From Pseudomonas asiatica (GTDB taxonomy: Bacteria; Pseudomonadota; Gammaproteobacteria; Pseudomonadales; Pseudomonadaceae): DNA of 64,000 nucleotides. Location: NCBI RefSeq assembly GCF_009932335.1, contig NZ_BLJF01000001.1, positions 2,480,001 to 2,544,000 of the forward strand, in the 5' to 3' direction. Positions 63,926 through 64,000 of this stretch are shown here, piece after piece. Below the pieces are notes generated by a model. That model did not search any database. It was not told the origin of the DNA and saw only the letters and a list, made by a program, of their open reading frames with translations. The position numbers and the translations under genes were made by a program. Each line of letters opens with the position of its first letter. Positions within the stretch are counted from its first letter, which is position 1.

Positions 63926-64000
63926 TGAACACACCAGTCGATACCCCCGCCGAACTGCTCAAGCTGCAATTGGGCGAAACGGTCAACCTGTCGCGTCGGC
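63925..64000 (+). CDS. iorB: Molybdopterin-binding large subunit, N-terminal start (partial)
   Basis: Only the first 25 residues lie in the window, ending ...ETVNLSRR. The twin arginine after NLS is the beginning of the Tat signal usual in IorB-type large subunits, which are exported. The reading starts within the stop codon of the small subunit gene. Identity rests on the neighbour and this motif. Confidence 0.6.
   Translation, partial: MNTPVDTPAELLKLQLGETVNLSRR

Noticed and set aside
1..64000. Genomic island or prophage
   Set aside because: No integrase, tRNA, transposase or phage gene and no clear composition break; all clusters are of types known from P. putida chromosomes.

Overview
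The window is high-GC DNA, densely coded, whose genes and repeats point to the Pseudomonas putida group. It carries the RpiR-controlled D-lysine catabolic cluster (amaC, dpkA, ABC transporter, amaD), a MuxABC-OpmB type RND pump, a periplasmic PQQ dehydrogenase with an OprB porin, and more than twenty intergenic REP-type palindromes of the kind scattered through P. putida genomes. From memory the order resembles the region around PP_3560 to PP_3622 of strain KT2440; I could not run an alignment. I see no tRNA, rRNA, CRISPR array, prophage or intact insertion sequence.

Layout. 1-6.7 kb: end of an AEC transporter, a SleB-like cell-wall hydrolase, a tandem CAP-domain protein, a GlxA/AraC regulator divergent from a LysE exporter, an MFS transporter with its LysR neighbour, and a cupin. 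7-11 kb: membrane PQQ dehydrogenase (probably quinate/shikimate) and its porin. 11-15 kb: two divergent gene pairs, DUF1028+ArgE-like hydrolase and flavin monooxygenase+Rid protein, which look like one catabolic module. 15-19 kb: siderophore receptor, FecR anti-sigma and ECF sigma factor under a Fur-like site. 19-24.5 kb: phosphoglucomutase, a DUF1345 membrane protein, a DUF1652 protein and a MHYT-GGDEF-EAL c-di-GMP protein. 24.7-33.7 kb: four-gene RND efflux operon. 34-36 kb: thiol peroxidase and an SdaC-type amino-acid transporter. 36.5-44.4 kb: D-lysine uptake and degradation. 44.9-52.8 kb: a class-I glutamine amidotransferase, then the galactarate/glucarate operon (kdgD, gudP, garD, KGSADH) and its convergent GntR regulator. 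53-60.6 kb: small secreted proteins, LysR, a YdcZ-type membrane protein, a HEAT-repeat DNA-alkylation protein, a TonB receptor and a methyltransferase. 60.9-64 kb: an OsmC-YcaO fusion and the start of an isoquinoline-oxidoreductase-type molybdenum hydroxylase.

How genes work together. In the hexarate operon galactarate would enter through GudP, be dehydrated by GarD to 5-keto-4-deoxyglucarate, converted by KdgD to 2-ketoglutarate semialdehyde and oxidised by the aldehyde dehydrogenase to 2-oxoglutarate. A 19-bp palindrome before kdgD, with a matching half-site before the GntR gene, is the likely operator. garD, however, has an in-frame TAA two thirds of the way through an otherwise intact reading frame. 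In the D-lysine cluster AmaC and AmaD feed Delta1-piperideine-2-carboxylate to DpkA.

The most interesting items are the interrupted garD, a 194-bp composite repeat present in two inverted copies 43 kb apart, the constant-size REP doublets, and the FMO-Rid-DUF1028-ArgE module whose Rid protein lacks the catalytic arginine.
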